A DNA stretch of 64,000 nucleotides. Origin: Spirabiliibacterium falconis (GTDB lineage Bacteria; Pseudomonadota; Gammaproteobacteria; Enterobacterales; Pasteurellaceae). A program made the position numbers and the translations under genes. The stretch lies in NCBI RefSeq assembly GCF_014885015.1, contig NZ_JABMIJ010000004.1, forward strand, positions 186,001-250,000, in the 5' to 3' direction. Below the pieces are notes generated by a model, which saw only the letters and a program-made list of their open reading frames with translations, was not told where the DNA came from and searched no databases. Positions 63,681-64,000 of this stretch are shown here, in pieces (position 1 is the stretch's first letter; every line of letters begins with the position of its first letter).

Positions 63681-64000
63681 TTACTCCACGACAAAACAGG
63701 CAATTTTACTGCCATCTGCATGCGTGCGAAGAGGTGGTTTAGACTCAAAGCACTGCGGCTGTGCTAATCTGCAACGTCCACTGAAAGCACATCCTTTCGG
63801 TGGATTAAGTGGGCTTGGTAATTCTCCTTTCAGTTTAATCCGTTCTCTACGCTTTTCAGGAGAAAGCCGCGGTGTTGCGGAAAGTAACGCTTGTGTGTAT
63901 GGATGGCGAGGATTCGAGAAAATCTGCTCCGCAGTCCCTTGCTCAACACAGCGTCCAAGATACATCACAATCACTTCATCAGCAATATGTTCAACAACCG
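63681..64000 (-). CDS. dppF: Dipeptide/oligopeptide ABC transporter ATP-binding protein, C-terminal part (window-truncated)
   Basis: Only the 3' end lies in the window; the reading frame continues past base 64000. The visible part reads VVEHIADEVIVMYLGRCVEQG, then TAEQIFSNPRHPYTQALLSA and a Cys-containing oligopeptide-transporter tail (NPPKGCAFSGRCRLAQPQCF). This C-terminal domain is specific to DppD/DppF/OppD/OppF-type ATPases. DppF is my best guess; OppF is the alternative. The ATPase motifs lie outside the window. Confidence 0.8.
   Translation of the reverse strand, partial: VVEHIADEVIVMYLGRCVEQGTAEQIFSNPRHPYTQALLSATPRLSPEKRRERIKLKGELPSPLNPPKGCAFSGRCRLAQPQCFESKPPLRTHADGSKIACFVVE

Overview
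The window is a gene-dense stretch of chromosome from a member of the Pasteurellaceae. Two things support this. The 9-base core AAGTGCGGT / ACCGCACTT, the Haemophilus influenzae-type DNA uptake signal (USS), recurs on both strands; I counted about 110 copies by eye against roughly 0.5 expected by chance. Gene order also follows Haemophilus/Aggregatibacter-type genomes: comNOPQ-recC, cydABX-ybgE-ybgC-tolQRAB-pal, lpoA-yraN-diaA-dolP-lolB-ispE-prs, and rpmH-rnpA-yidD-yidC beside dnaA-dnaN-recF-gyrB. I cannot name the species. I saw no insertion sequence, prophage or CRISPR array.

Layout. 1-6.5 kb (minus strand): yfeABCD iron/manganese ABC importer with a Fur-type box, tusE, yccA, pgeF and rluD. 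6.6-16.4 kb: bamD (plus), then yajC-secD-secF, tgt, queA and recC on the minus strand. 16.4-18.7 kb: comNOPQ minor pseudopilin genes with a candidate CRP-S competence site. 18.7-22.6 kb: murQP for N-acetylmuramic acid use, divergent from a GntP-family permease around a near-consensus CRP site. 22.6-29.5 kb: rsmI, then the envelope and replication cluster lpoA to prs. 29.5-30 kb: four tandem tRNA-Lys genes. 30-37.8 kb (minus): Tol-Pal system and cytochrome bd oxidase, including the small cydX gene.

37.8-43.4 kb: a highly structured cydA leader with a perfect FNR box, a small secreted protein gene, ruvCAB, a two-gene GGCC-type restriction-modification island wedged between ruvC and yebC, then yebC. 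43.4-47.1 kb: nudB, an RsiV-like protein, aspS and gmhB. 47.2-50.3 kb: metNIQ with a MetJ operator inside its promoter, then a free-methionine-sulfoxide reductase. 50.3-55.9 kb (minus): YwiC-like and PanS-like membrane proteins, mnmE, yidC, yidD, rnpA and rpmH. 56.2-62.3 kb (plus): dnaA, dnaN, recF and gyrB. The end holds an O-antigen-ligase-like gene and the truncated 3' part of a dppF/oppF-type ATPase gene.

The content is mostly core housekeeping. The main accessory element is the restriction-modification pair, whose methyltransferase stop overlaps the ruvC start codon. Other points of interest are the series of inverted repeats upstream of cydA, a MetQ with no lipoprotein cysteine, a degenerate rnpA start, and the dense USS, which double as terminators and gene-junction signals. 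All family assignments come from reading the sequence and from memory of the families; no database search was run.
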